Shown here: positions 17,820-25,832 of the stretch, in pieces
How positions within the stretch are numbered: position 1 is the stretch's first letter
How the letters are laid out: each line of letters opens with the position of its first letter
Source of the DNA: JAAGZL01 sp050291365
GTDB taxonomy: Bacteria; Pseudomonadota; Gammaproteobacteria; Chromatiales; Chromatiaceae
Direction: 5' to 3'
Length of the DNA stretch: 64,000 nucleotides
NCBI GenBank assembly: GCA_050291365.1
Contig: JBNKJS010000045.1
Span: 16,648 to 80,647 of the forward strand
Position numbers and translations under genes: made by a program
Notes under the pieces: generated by a model
Seen by the model: the letters and a program-made list of their open reading frames with translations, nothing else
What the model was told of the DNA's origin: nothing
Databases searched by the model: none

Positions 17820-18197
17820 ATGAAAAAACGCAACTTATATCTATTCGCATCGATTTTTGCAGCAGCAGTTATCTCTGGATGCGGTTCGGAGCAGCAGGTC
17901 TCATATAAATCTGACATAAGACCCATTCTGGATAAGCATTGTGCTGAATGTCATCTAAAGGGTGGCGTAGGGACCGAGAAAACACTATTTCTCGTAGACT
18001 CCTACGACAACCTCATGAAGGGCACGCGATTTGGGCCCGTAATTGTGGCTGGGGACTCCCTTTCAAGCTCACTGTACAGGCTTGTCTCCGGCAAGGTGGA
18101 CAAGTCAATCCAGATGCCGCACTCCAAGGGACCCATGACGGCAAGCGAGATCACAGCTATTGAAAAATGGATCGATCAAGGCGCTCTAAATAACTGA
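17820..18197 (+). CDS. Cytochrome c-type lipoprotein (PSD1/'planctomycete cytochrome C'-like)
   Basis: A 125-residue exported lipoprotein: signal peptide with lipobox (VISGC), then a single-haem domain starting YKSDIRPILDKHCAECHLKG with CxxCH. A possible Met axial ligand is in SIQMPHSKGPM, and the end is ITAIEKWIDQGALNN. This layout (SDIRPIL..C..CH ... MP ... W) is that of the small cytochromes found in DUF1587/PSD1-type and related domains. Role: probably electron transfer at a membrane; partner unknown. The next gene is another cytochrome c. The start at 17820 follows GGAGCGGTAAGC; an ATG at 17802 would spoil the signal peptide. Confidence 0.85.
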   Translation: MKKRNLYLFASIFAAAVISGCGSEQQVSYKSDIRPILDKHCAECHLKGGVGTEKTLFLVDSYDNLMKGTRFGPVIVAGDSLSSSLYRLVSGKVDKSIQMPHSKGPMTASEITAIEKWIDQGALNN

Positions 18198-18216
18198 TAA
18201 ACAAAGAGATAATGCT

Positions 18217-18525
18217 ATGAAAAAACAGCTGACATCCTGGTTTGCGTTTGCACTCCTGATCTCCTTCCAGGTCTCTGCAGACCAGGCTACCGCCATGAAA
18301 TCTGGCTGCCTGGCATGTCATAAAGCCGATGCAAAGCTCGTTGGCCCTTCGTTTAAAGACATCGCAGGCAAATATGCGGGACAGGCCGGGATTGTGGATA
18401 AACTAGCCGCTACCGTGAAGGCTGGAAGCCCAGGAGGAAATTGGGGCAGTGTCCCCATGCCAGCAAGCCCCGCGCCAGACGAGGATGTTAAAAAGGTAAT
18501 CGCCTGGATGTTAACCCACAAATAG
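18217..18525 (+). CDS. Periplasmic cytochrome c (c551/c552-like)
   Basis: The 102-residue protein begins with a signal peptide cleaved near VSA-DQ, giving a class I cytochrome c of about 82 residues. It has SGCLACHKADAKLVGPSF (haem CxxCH and the conserved Pro) and the axial Met in GSVPMPASPAPDEDVKKV, ending IAWMLTHK. This is the pattern of cytochrome c551/c8 electron carriers. It follows the cytochrome lipoprotein by 19 bases, so the two are probably one operon. A strong terminator follows. Terminal reductase or oxidase partners are not in the window. Confidence 0.92.
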   Translation: MKKQLTSWFAFALLISFQVSADQATAMKSGCLACHKADAKLVGPSFKDIAGKYAGQAGIVDKLAATVKAGSPGGNWGSVPMPASPAPDEDVKKVIAWMLTHK

Positions 18526-18540
18526 GACACTAAGCTAAAA

Positions 18541-18577
18541 AAGCGGGCCGAAGAGTGCTCTTCGGCCCGCTTTATTT
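18541..18577. terminator. Strong bidirectional terminator
   Basis: AAGCGGGCCGAAGA (18541-18554) and TCTTCGGCCCGCTT (18559-18572) form a perfect 14-bp stem with a GTGC loop, with AAAA before and TTATTT after. It ends the cytochrome operon and could also end mdh transcription from the other side. Confidence 0.9.
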
Positions 18578-18618
18578 AGTTAAATGGCAAGTGATTAATC
18601 TACCTGCCAACAAGCAGT

Positions 18619-19602
18619 TCAGCCTTTCAGCATATCCTTAACCACATCACGCTCGCTGCGCAACTCGTTCAGGGCAATCTCAAATTTAGCCTTGGCCCAG
18701 TCGGACATAGGCAGCCCCTCCACCACTTTCCAATCGCCGTTGCCGGTAGAGGTCAAGGGGTAGCCAAACATAAGACCAGGATCAACACCATACTCGCCAT
18801 TGGAGCAGACACCAGCAGAGTGCCAGTCCCCTTCAGCGGTTGGAGTAATTAGAGACACTACATGATCCAGGGCAGCGCTGGCAGCCGAGGCGGCACTGGA
18901 GGCGCCACGAGCGTTGATTACGGCGGCACCCCGTTCTTGCACTGTTGGTATAAAGGTGTCCTTCAGCCAGGCCTCATCATTGATCACATCCGCAGCTGGC
19001 TTCCCACCGATCCTGGCATTCTCGAAATCAGGATACTGATTATTGGAGTGGTTGCCCCAGATAACCACGTTGCTGACATCCGCAATCGGCACACCGGCCT
19101 TTGCCGCCAACTGGCTCTTGGCCCGGTTCTCGTCCAGACGCATCATAGAGGAGAAACGATCATTTGGAACATCTGAATTGTTCATGGCTATCAGACAGTT
19201 GGTGTTGGCCGGATTACCTACCACCATGCAGCGTACATCATCTGCAGCCCGGTTCAGGGCCTCGCCCTGACCCACGAAGATAGGGCCGTTCACCTTGATC
19301 AGATCGGCGCGCTCCATACCAGGACCACGGGGCCTGGAGCCAACCAGGAAGGCCTGGTTAATACCGTCGAAGGCCTGATTGGCATCATCAAACATCTTTA
19401 TCTCAGCCAGGGCCGGGAAGGCGCAATCGATCAACTCCATGGCCACACCCTCCAACTTATCCATCACCTGAGGGATCTCAAGCAGATGAAGATGCACTGG
19501 CCGGTCTGCGCCAAAGATCTCGCCCGAAGCAATACGGAACAACAGGCTATAGGAAATCTGTCCGGCGGCGCCGGAAACTGCAACTCGAATTGGATCTGCC
19601 AT
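18619..19602 (-). CDS. mdh: Malate dehydrogenase
   Basis: This NAD-dependent enzyme interconverts malate and oxaloacetate in the TCA cycle. It has the Rossmann start RVAVSGAAGQISYSLLFRIA, the GSRPRGPGMERADLI loop (substrate Arg), GNPANTNC and the catalytic His in VIWGNHSNNQYPD. At 327 residues it belongs to the LDH-like/type 2 group (as in eukaryotic cytosolic MDH) rather than the 312-residue enterobacterial type. GGAGGA lies upstream of the ATG. It is monocistronic, convergent with the cytochromes. Confidence 0.96.
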   Translation of the reverse strand: MADPIRVAVSGAAGQISYSLLFRIASGEIFGADRPVHLHLLEIPQVMDKLEGVAMELIDCAFPALAEIKMFDDANQAFDGINQAFLVGSRPRGPGMERADLIKVNGPIFVGQGEALNRAADDVRCMVVGNPANTNCLIAMNNSDVPNDRFSSMMRLDENRAKSQLAAKAGVPIADVSNVVIWGNHSNNQYPDFENARIGGKPAADVINDEAWLKDTFIPTVQERGAAVINARGASSAASAASAALDHVVSLITPTAEGDWHSAGVCSNGEYGVDPGLMFGYPLTSTGNGDWKVVEGLPMSDWAKAKFEIALNELRSERDVVKDMLKG

Positions 19603-19800
19603 TATTTTGAATCCTCCAGATATTTTTTGTACATAGTATTGGGTTGCATCTTCTGCCCAACACCACTTCCCTAGTAGAAAGTTGTGATAACAGTGTCTAG
19701 CAATTTAAGCACTCACACTTAATGTGGAATTATTAACCAAAGATGCGAACTAACAAGCATATCACCAAGAAATTTGCTGATAAACGTATTTTTTCTTCTG

Positions 19801-22218
19801 TTATCTGATACCAATCCGGGAAACGGGTAAACTCAAATACAGTTTCTCTGGCGGCAAACACACCTTATCGTTACAAGCCTGCAGGCCAAGCTGCAGCGGC
19901 AGAATGCGGGCCCTGGCATCAATACGCCTGAAACCGGCCTGGATCTCGACTGCTCCCTGGTATAGGGAAAGAGGGTCAGACTGAAACCCAAGCCTCTTGG
20001 TATCTGCCTTAGGATAGCTAATATCTTTAAGCTCCCACCCTCCACTCTCTTCCTTGAGGGCCAGTTTTGTGGCAATCAGACCCTCTTGAAGCGGCTGGTC
20101 GGAATTTATGTGCCAACCTTCAGGCAGTTCCAACCTTAGGGCCAAGCGCGAATCAGTAAGCTGACTCACCTCTATCCTTATGCCACCTTTGGCTGCATAG
20201 CCACGAGCAGACAGCTCCCCCTGGGTCAGCTCTTGGGCCGCAGTGAGCATATAACTAAAGCCAGAGGGACGGGACACTATCACACCGGAAAACGCGGCCA
20301 AGGTTGCCTCCGCCAAATTATGGTACTCAAGATTATCACTGCGCCGGGAGAGCATCTGTAACACCTGAAGCGCAACCGAGTTACCGGAGGGGAGAGCGGC
20401 GTCCCCACCCGAATCCTTGAAGCGCCCCATGGCGGTAATCTGTGGATCATCCGGGCCTAGATAAAAGCCACCACCCTCTTCATCCCAAAACTCCTTGAGC
20501 ATGGCATCCGAGACCTGCTTGGCCCTTTCCAACCACAGCCGCTCGCCCGTTGCATCAAACAGATGAATCATGCCCTGCGCAAAATAGGCGTAATCTTCCT
20601 GCCGACCCACCACCGATGATCGTCCATCCAGATGGATTCGCCACAACCCCTCCCCATGACGCCAATTACTCCCCCAGAGCAATTTAGCCGCGCGCTCTGC
20701 CCCATCCAGATAAGCGGAGTTTCCCAGCAGATCACCCGCTTGAGCCAGGGCGCTGATCATCATTCCATTCCAGGCAGTTATGATTTTCTCGTCCCGTAGC
20801 GGGTGGGGGCGTTTCTCTCTGGCCAGATAAAGAGCCTCACGTATCCGATCAAGACGCAGATAGAGCTTCTCATCTGAAATGCCCGAATTTTTCGCCAATT
20901 CGCTTATGGAGATCGGCATATGCAGAATGTTGCTGCCCTCATAGTTTCCCCGGTCGCCCATGCCAAAAATCTTCATCGCCAGGGTTGCATCTTCCCGCGA
21001 CAACACCTCTTTGACCTCATCCTTAGTCCAGAGAAAAAACCGACCCTCAGCGCCTGCGCTATCGGCATCTGTCGCCGAATAGAAGCCGCCTGTGGGCGAG
21101 GTCATATCCCTCAGGACATAATCCACTGTCTGCTCGGCGACCCGTTTGAAACGTAGCTCCCCGGTCAGACGCCATGCCAGGAGATATACCCGGGCAAGAT
21201 GGGCCTGGTTGTAGAGCATCTTCTCAAAATGTGGAACCAGCCACTCATTGTCGGTGGAGTAGCGATGAAAACCACCCCCTACCTGATCATGGATGCCACC
21301 CTGAGCCATGGCATCCAGGGTGTGAATAACCGCCTGCAAAATCTGTTGGTCAGAGTTGCGCTCTGCCAGCTGCAACAACAGAAACAGCACCGACTCCTGG
21401 GGAAACTTGGGGGCCTGACTGAAACCTCCCTGCAGCTCGTCATAACCGGCCATTATCTCCTCTGCCGCCTGTTGTATAACCCTATGATCAATCTTACTGG
21501 CCCCCAATCTGCCTCGACCGACACTAGCCACGGCCTGGGCCACGCGATCTGCCTGTTCCTCCAAATCAGTCTGATCCTGCTCCCACAGCGCGGCTACCTT
21601 AGTCAGCATCTGTTTAAAAACATCCGGCTGAAAATAGGTCCCACCATAAAAGGGCTTGCCCTCAGGGGTGAGGAAACTGGACATGGGCCAGCCACCATGA
21701 TTAGCGATCAACATTACCGCCAACATATAAGTCTCATCTATGTCCGGGTACTGCTCACGGTCAACCTTGATGGAGATGAAATGTTTATTCAGGATGCGCG
21801 CAATCTCCAGGCTCTCGAAGCTCTCCCGCTCCATCACATGGCACCAGTGACAAGTGGAATAGCCGATCGAAAGAAATATCGGCTTGTTCTCCTGCTTAGC
21901 CTTGGCAAACGCCTCAGCCCCCCAGGCATACCAATCCACCGGGTTGTGGGCATGTTGAATAAGATAGGGTGACTCTTCCAGGATCAGACGATTATTGTAA
22001 ACAGCAGTACCATCTGCATTAAGATGTTCGGTACGCGGGCGGTAATTAGGGCCTTTTGACTTGAGTGCATCTGTGATCATTTGATTCAGTTCCTTGGTGC
22101 GCGCAGTTATAAAATCTTCAGTTGATTCAGTCGTTAAAGCCACTAAATCTGTAGCCACACCCCCCCAAAGAAGGGCCGTGAAGATAACTGGCAAAAAAGC
22201 ATTTTGCCCCCTCGTCAT
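19801..22218 (-). CDS. Exported DUF255 thioredoxin-fold/glycosidase-like protein fused to a DsbC-like (DsbD-alpha) domain
   Basis: The 805-residue protein has a signal-like N-terminus (FLPVIFTALLWGGVATDLVA). A DUF255 thioredoxin-like domain follows, with STCHWCHVMERESF (Cys123, Cys126), then the long alpha/alpha-barrel part known from YyaL/SPATA20 (~300-680). The last ~110 residues differ from ordinary YyaL: LPEGWHINSDQPLQEGLI and ACNDKVCLPPEKLYLSLP resemble the N-terminal domain of DsbD, where a Cys pair carries out thiol exchange. YyaL relatives are normally ~680 residues and cytoplasmic. I infer a periplasmic thiol-redox role; substrate unknown. Neighbours: mdh upstream in the map and divergent lipA. 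Confidence 0.85.
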   Translation of the reverse strand: MTRGQNAFLPVIFTALLWGGVATDLVALTTESTEDFITARTKELNQMITDALKSKGPNYRPRTEHLNADGTAVYNNRLILEESPYLIQHAHNPVDWYAWGAEAFAKAKQENKPIFLSIGYSTCHWCHVMERESFESLEIARILNKHFISIKVDREQYPDIDETYMLAVMLIANHGGWPMSSFLTPEGKPFYGGTYFQPDVFKQMLTKVAALWEQDQTDLEEQADRVAQAVASVGRGRLGASKIDHRVIQQAAEEIMAGYDELQGGFSQAPKFPQESVLFLLLQLAERNSDQQILQAVIHTLDAMAQGGIHDQVGGGFHRYSTDNEWLVPHFEKMLYNQAHLARVYLLAWRLTGELRFKRVAEQTVDYVLRDMTSPTGGFYSATDADSAGAEGRFFLWTKDEVKEVLSREDATLAMKIFGMGDRGNYEGSNILHMPISISELAKNSGISDEKLYLRLDRIREALYLAREKRPHPLRDEKIITAWNGMMISALAQAGDLLGNSAYLDGAERAAKLLWGSNWRHGEGLWRIHLDGRSSVVGRQEDYAYFAQGMIHLFDATGERLWLERAKQVSDAMLKEFWDEEGGGFYLGPDDPQITAMGRFKDSGGDAALPSGNSVALQVLQMLSRRSDNLEYHNLAEATLAAFSGVIVSRPSGFSYMLTAAQELTQGELSARGYAAKGGIRIEVSQLTDSRLALRLELPEGWHINSDQPLQEGLIATKLALKEESGGWELKDISYPKADTKRLGFQSDPLSLYQGAVEIQAGFRRIDARARILPLQLGLQACNDKVCLPPEKLYLSLPVSRIGIR

Positions 22219-22325
22219 CGCCTATTTTGCCTGCTCAATAAGTTGTTCACCCTCCAATTATGGACAATATCCAGGAAACCATGTTCATTCCGCACCCCTT
22301 AACCTCTCCTTGTAACAGGAAATAA

Positions 22326-23339
22326 ATGCTCTACAGCGCTACAATCCACTGCATGAGCACCAGAAATAGCGACTCCGCCCCATCCCGCCTAAACCCCGAG
22401 ACCCATCAACGGGGCGCGGACAAGGTTGCACGCATACCGATAAAGGTTGAGCCCACATCCAAGGTAAAACGTAAACCATCCTGGATTCGCGCCACTGCTG
22501 CGGGCGGCGAAGCGGTGAGCAAGATCAGGCGTATCCTGCGAGAGCATAGTCTCAGCTCGGTATGCGAAGAGGCGGCCTGCCCCAACCTGGGGGAGTGCTT
22601 CAGTCACGGCACCGCTACCTTCATGATCATGGGTGACATCTGCACCAGACGCTGCCCCTTTTGTGACGTGGCCCACGGCACACCACAACCATTGGACAAA
22701 AATGAACCAGCTCAGCTGGCAGACGCCGTAAAGATCATGCAACTAAAGTATGTTGTGATCACATCGGTAGACCGGGACGACCTGCGTGACGGCGGCGCCG
22801 GACACTATGTTGACTGTATACGAGAGCTACGCATGGCCAATCCTGAGCTGTCGATCGAGATACTGGTGCCGGACTTCCGTGGGCGCGAGCAGATCGCATT
22901 GGAGAGGTTTAACCAGGTCCAGCCTGATGTGTTTAACCATAACCTGGAGACGGTACCACGACTATACAAAAAGTGTCGCCCCGGGGCCGATTACACAGGC
23001 TCACTACAGCTTCTTAGGGGTTTTGCCGAGCTACACCCCCAACTGCCGACCAAATCTGGGCTAATGCTGGGGCTAGGGGAAGAGATGGAAGAGGTGGAGC
23101 AGGTTATGCTCGATCTGAGATATCATGGCTGCAACATGCTCACCCTGGGGCAATATCTGCAACCTAGCAGGTCACATTTGCCGGTAGAGCGTTTCGTGGA
23201 GCCGGAAGAGTTTGATCGACTCAAGCAGATCGGGGAAAATATGGGCTTCTCAAACGTAACAAGCGGCCCCCTGGTCCGTTCCTCTTATCATGCTGATATG
23301 CAGGCAGGCCAGATTCTAAAACAAAAACAGAACGGTTGA
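22326..23339 (+). CDS. lipA: Lipoyl synthase
   Basis: LipA is a radical-SAM enzyme that inserts two sulfurs into octanoyl-lipoyl domains. The auxiliary cluster motif (CEEAACPNLGEC) and the radical-SAM CxxxCxxC (CTRRCPFCDV) are present, with the C-terminal GPLVRSSYHA containing the conserved RSSY block. The ATG at 22326 has AGGA five bases upstream. An ATG at 22353 is possible and would shorten the N-terminus by nine residues. Works with lipB (15149) and serves gcvH (58495). Confidence 0.97.
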   Translation: MLYSATIHCMSTRNSDSAPSRLNPETHQRGADKVARIPIKVEPTSKVKRKPSWIRATAAGGEAVSKIRRILREHSLSSVCEEAACPNLGECFSHGTATFMIMGDICTRRCPFCDVAHGTPQPLDKNEPAQLADAVKIMQLKYVVITSVDRDDLRDGGAGHYVDCIRELRMANPELSIEILVPDFRGREQIALERFNQVQPDVFNHNLETVPRLYKKCRPGADYTGSLQLLRGFAELHPQLPTKSGLMLGLGEEMEEVEQVMLDLRYHGCNMLTLGQYLQPSRSHLPVERFVEPEEFDRLKQIGENMGFSNVTSGPLVRSSYHADMQAGQILKQKQNG

Positions 23340-23352
23340 GGCATAACAAACT

Positions 23353-24129
23353 ATGGATCAAGAGATTGTAATCATCCTAAAGGCACTATTACTTCCACCC
23401 GGCGGACTTATCCTGCTTCTGTTTATTTCGTTGTTATTCATCAGAGGCCTGTTTGGAAAGCTGCTGCTAACCCTGACACTGGCGATGTTCTATCTGCTCA
23501 GCACCCCACTTGTGGCCACAAACCTTATGGCAGGTCTGGAACAGCATATCTTTGTCACCCCTGAGGAGATCATTGCCAGCGAGGCGGAGGCCATTGTCGT
23601 ATTGGGCGGAGGCGTCTACAAAGAGGCACCGGAATATGGGGGCGACACCATCAAGGGACTGCTACTGGAAAGGGTAAGATATGCCGCCTGGCTGCATAAA
23701 AGGACCAACCTCCCGATCATCGTATCCGGAGGCAATATAGATCAAAAACTTCCACCAGAAGCCAAACTGGCCAGTCTGGTGCTCAAAGAGGAGTTTGGCT
23801 GCACTGTCCTGGCCATGGAAGAAAAAAGCAAGAACACCTGGGAAAATGCCCAATTTACCAAACAATTATTAAAGACCCATGGGATAAAGAAGGTGGCTCT
23901 AGTCACTCATACCTGGCACATGCCACGTGCGGAGAGGGCGTTTAAACAGAACGGTATCGATCTACTTGCAGCACCAACTATATTCTCGAAGGGGAGACTG
24001 GACATTACCAACAGCAAAACCATAGATTGGTTACCCGACGCTAGTGCGCTGAGAAACAGCTATCTGGCCCTGCATGAATATATTGGCATGTACTGGTACC
24101 GGGTGAAGGTTCTAATCGGTATTAATTAA
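23353..24129 (+). CDS. YdcF/ElyC-like DUF218 membrane protein
   Basis: A 258-residue protein with two N-terminal hydrophobic segments (~8-30 and 33-57) and a DUF218 domain: AIVVLGGGVYKEAPEYGG, NLPIIVSGGN, KNTWENAQFT and VTHTWHMPRAERAF. ElyC in E. coli affects envelope polysaccharide/peptidoglycan synthesis; other members are uncharacterised. It follows lipA by 13 bases. Its stop shares TTAA (24126-24129) with the stop of convergent fxsA. Confidence 0.88.
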   Translation: MDQEIVIILKALLLPPGGLILLLFISLLFIRGLFGKLLLTLTLAMFYLLSTPLVATNLMAGLEQHIFVTPEEIIASEAEAIVVLGGGVYKEAPEYGGDTIKGLLLERVRYAAWLHKRTNLPIIVSGGNIDQKLPPEAKLASLVLKEEFGCTVLAMEEKSKNTWENAQFTKQLLKTHGIKKVALVTHTWHMPRAERAFKQNGIDLLAAPTIFSKGRLDITNSKTIDWLPDASALRNSYLALHEYIGMYWYRVKVLIGIN

Positions 24130-24572
24130 TCGTCATCGCGCCGATACTCACCCTCAATAATACGGGGCCTATGAACCTCAGCCTCATCGTGTGGTTGTGC
24201 TGGAGGCTGGATAATCTGGGCACGCTTTAAAAAGACCACAATCGTCCATCTGCGAATACTGGGCACCAAGGCCAGAAAACCGAGGATATCGGTAAAAAAC
24301 CCAGGCAGCAGCAGAAAGAAACCGCAGGCCAGCAACACACCCCCCTCCAGCATCTCGATGGCCGGCATCTCGCCCATAGCCATGGATTTCTGCACCTTTA
24401 TTGCTGTGGCTAGCCCCTGCATGCGGACCAGCAACCCACCAAGTACAGCGGTGAATACGGTCAAAAAAATGGTGGGTATGGCGCCAAGGTAAGAGCCAAC
24501 CTCAATCAACCAGTAGAGCTCGAACAGGGGGATACCAACAAACAGGATTAAAAACAGTAGCAGTGGATTCAT
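24126..24572 (-). CDS. fxsA: FxsA family membrane protein
   Basis: FxsA is an inner-membrane protein; in E. coli its overexpression relieves F-plasmid exclusion of phage T7. Three or four hydrophobic helices are seen (LLLFLILFVGIPLFELYWLI; AIPTIFLTVFTAVLGGLLV; LLACGFFLLLPGFFTDILGF). The start MNPLLLF at 24572 fits the family; the open frame reaches 24632, but that would add a polar extension. The Shine-Dalgarno is weak. In many relatives it precedes groESL, which is absent here. Confidence 0.88.
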   Translation of the reverse strand: MNPLLLFLILFVGIPLFELYWLIEVGSYLGAIPTIFLTVFTAVLGGLLVRMQGLATAIKVQKSMAMGEMPAIEMLEGGVLLACGFFLLLPGFFTDILGFLALVPSIRRWTIVVFLKRAQIIQPPAQPHDEAEVHRPRIIEGEYRRDDD

Positions 24573-24635
24573 GTGAGAAAAGCTTACGCCTTCACGGCCG
24601 GAGGTACAAGTTTGCCAATGTCGTGACGTCACCTG

Positions 24636-25394
24636 CTACGGACTGGTGACAGCCCGATACCAGACATCGGCAATAGTGTCATAGCCCTTGCCGTTGGGAT
24701 GATTACCGTCGCTGTCGAGGGTTGCGGGTTCCGTAAACAGCTTGGCGTCAGAAAAATCTACCGTGGCAGCTTCGAAGCGCTCTGCCATCTCCCGTATAAC
24801 CTCGTTGTATTTTCCGGTCTGGGCCGACATCCTGGCCACATCTTCTTTGGTTATCTTATCGAAGCTGCTGCTACGTTTTTCAGCATCGGTCATCACCGGC
24901 CGTTTCGACTGGTCGTCCAGCAGCGCAATGTATAGCCTCGCTCCGGTATCCTTCAGGGCGGACAGAATCCGCTGGATATTTTCGGAAAATATGCGCACTC
25001 CATCCCGCTCACAAGCAGAGAAGTCATTGCGATACTCCTCGTCGCACACATAGTTGTAAAGCCCAAACAGATCGTTGCTTCCGATCCAGACGGTGGCGAC
25101 CTTAACCTGTTCCGCAGGGACGGAACGCAACAGGTTAATAGCCGGTTCCAACTGGGTATTGATCAGATCGTCCGAGGTCCAGCCCGACTGCCCGAGATTC
25201 TTCACCATCGATCCGGGGCGCTCAGCCTTGAGCCGGGTTGCCAACCTGGCCGGATACCCACCTCCATTCTCCAGATCACCGTCACCCTGGGTAAGGCTGT
25301 CACCCAGAGCCACCAGGGTGATAGGACCTGCATTGGCCCCGGCCAGCGTACATACCAGCAGCAGGAAAAACAGGGGTAGATTCGCTCTCTTCAT
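24636..25394 (-). CDS. Secreted SGNH/GDSL-type hydrolase
   Basis: A signal peptide (LPLFFLLLVCTLAGANA) precedes an SGNH esterase/lipase fold. The nucleophile Ser is in VALGDSLTQGDGD, block III Asn in VWIGSNDLFG, and the catalytic Asp/His in DSDGNHPNGKGYD. The 252-residue protein probably acts on esters in the periplasm or outside. TesA is shorter, and the two-Cys insertion (CDEEYRNDFSAC) is not typical of it. Substrate unknown. It lies 3 bases or so upstream of the frame containing fxsA, same strand, possibly co-transcribed. Confidence 0.85.
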   Translation of the reverse strand: MKRANLPLFFLLLVCTLAGANAGPITLVALGDSLTQGDGDLENGGGYPARLATRLKAERPGSMVKNLGQSGWTSDDLINTQLEPAINLLRSVPAEQVKVATVWIGSNDLFGLYNYVCDEEYRNDFSACERDGVRIFSENIQRILSALKDTGARLYIALLDDQSKRPVMTDAEKRSSSFDKITKEDVARMSAQTGKYNEVIREMAERFEAATVDFSDAKLFTEPATLDSDGNHPNGKGYDTIADVWYRAVTSP

Positions 25395-25508
25395 CTTCTT
25401 TCCTCCCTATGCCCTAATCCAATATATAGCTGAGATTACGCCTTCGCAGCCAAAGGCTCAAGATCAGCATATTTTGCGGCCTGCGAACCAATCCTGTATC
25501 TTTCACCC

Positions 25509-25832
25509 ATGGATTCCAACACCTTAATAGTACTCTGCGCCTGCCCTGACCAAGAGAGCGCTGTTCTAATAGCAAATCACCTGGTGGAAAACAGGATGGC
25601 TGCATGTGTAAACATATCTTCACCCATCAAATCTGTTTACAGATGGCAGGGCGAGATAGAGAGTGCTGATGAGTACATGCTGTTCATTAAAACCACCTCC
25701 GCACGTTATGATGAGTTGGAACATACCATTCTGTCACTGCACCCCTATGAACTTCCTGAGGTAGTAGCGGTCCCTGTTGAGAGAGGGCAACAGAATTACC
25801 TCGGTTGGATAAGCCAATGCACCAGCAACTGA
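25509..25832 (+). CDS. cutA: Divalent-cation tolerance protein CutA
   Basis: CutA is a trimeric ferredoxin-like protein linked to copper tolerance, although its exact role is unsettled. Signatures: LCACPDQESAVLIANHLVENRMAACVNI-type start (seen in part at residues ~7-33), SVYRWQGEIE, and LHPYELPEVVAVPVERG. The length of 107 is normal. dsbD begins inside its last codons, an order (cutA-dsbD) common in this class. Confidence 0.95.
   Translation: MDSNTLIVLCACPDQESAVLIANHLVENRMAACVNISSPIKSVYRWQGEIESADEYMLFIKTTSARYDELEHTILSLHPYELPEVVAVPVERGQQNYLGWISQCTSN

Noticed and set aside
17582..17908. 108-codon plus-strand frame ahead of and overlapping the cytochrome lipoprotein
   Set aside because: It overlaps the signal peptide of the cytochrome gene in another frame and has no ribosome site or family resemblance.
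21199..21972. 257-codon open frame opposite the DUF255 gene
   Set aside because: Antisense shadow; the sense strand has a complete domain architecture here.
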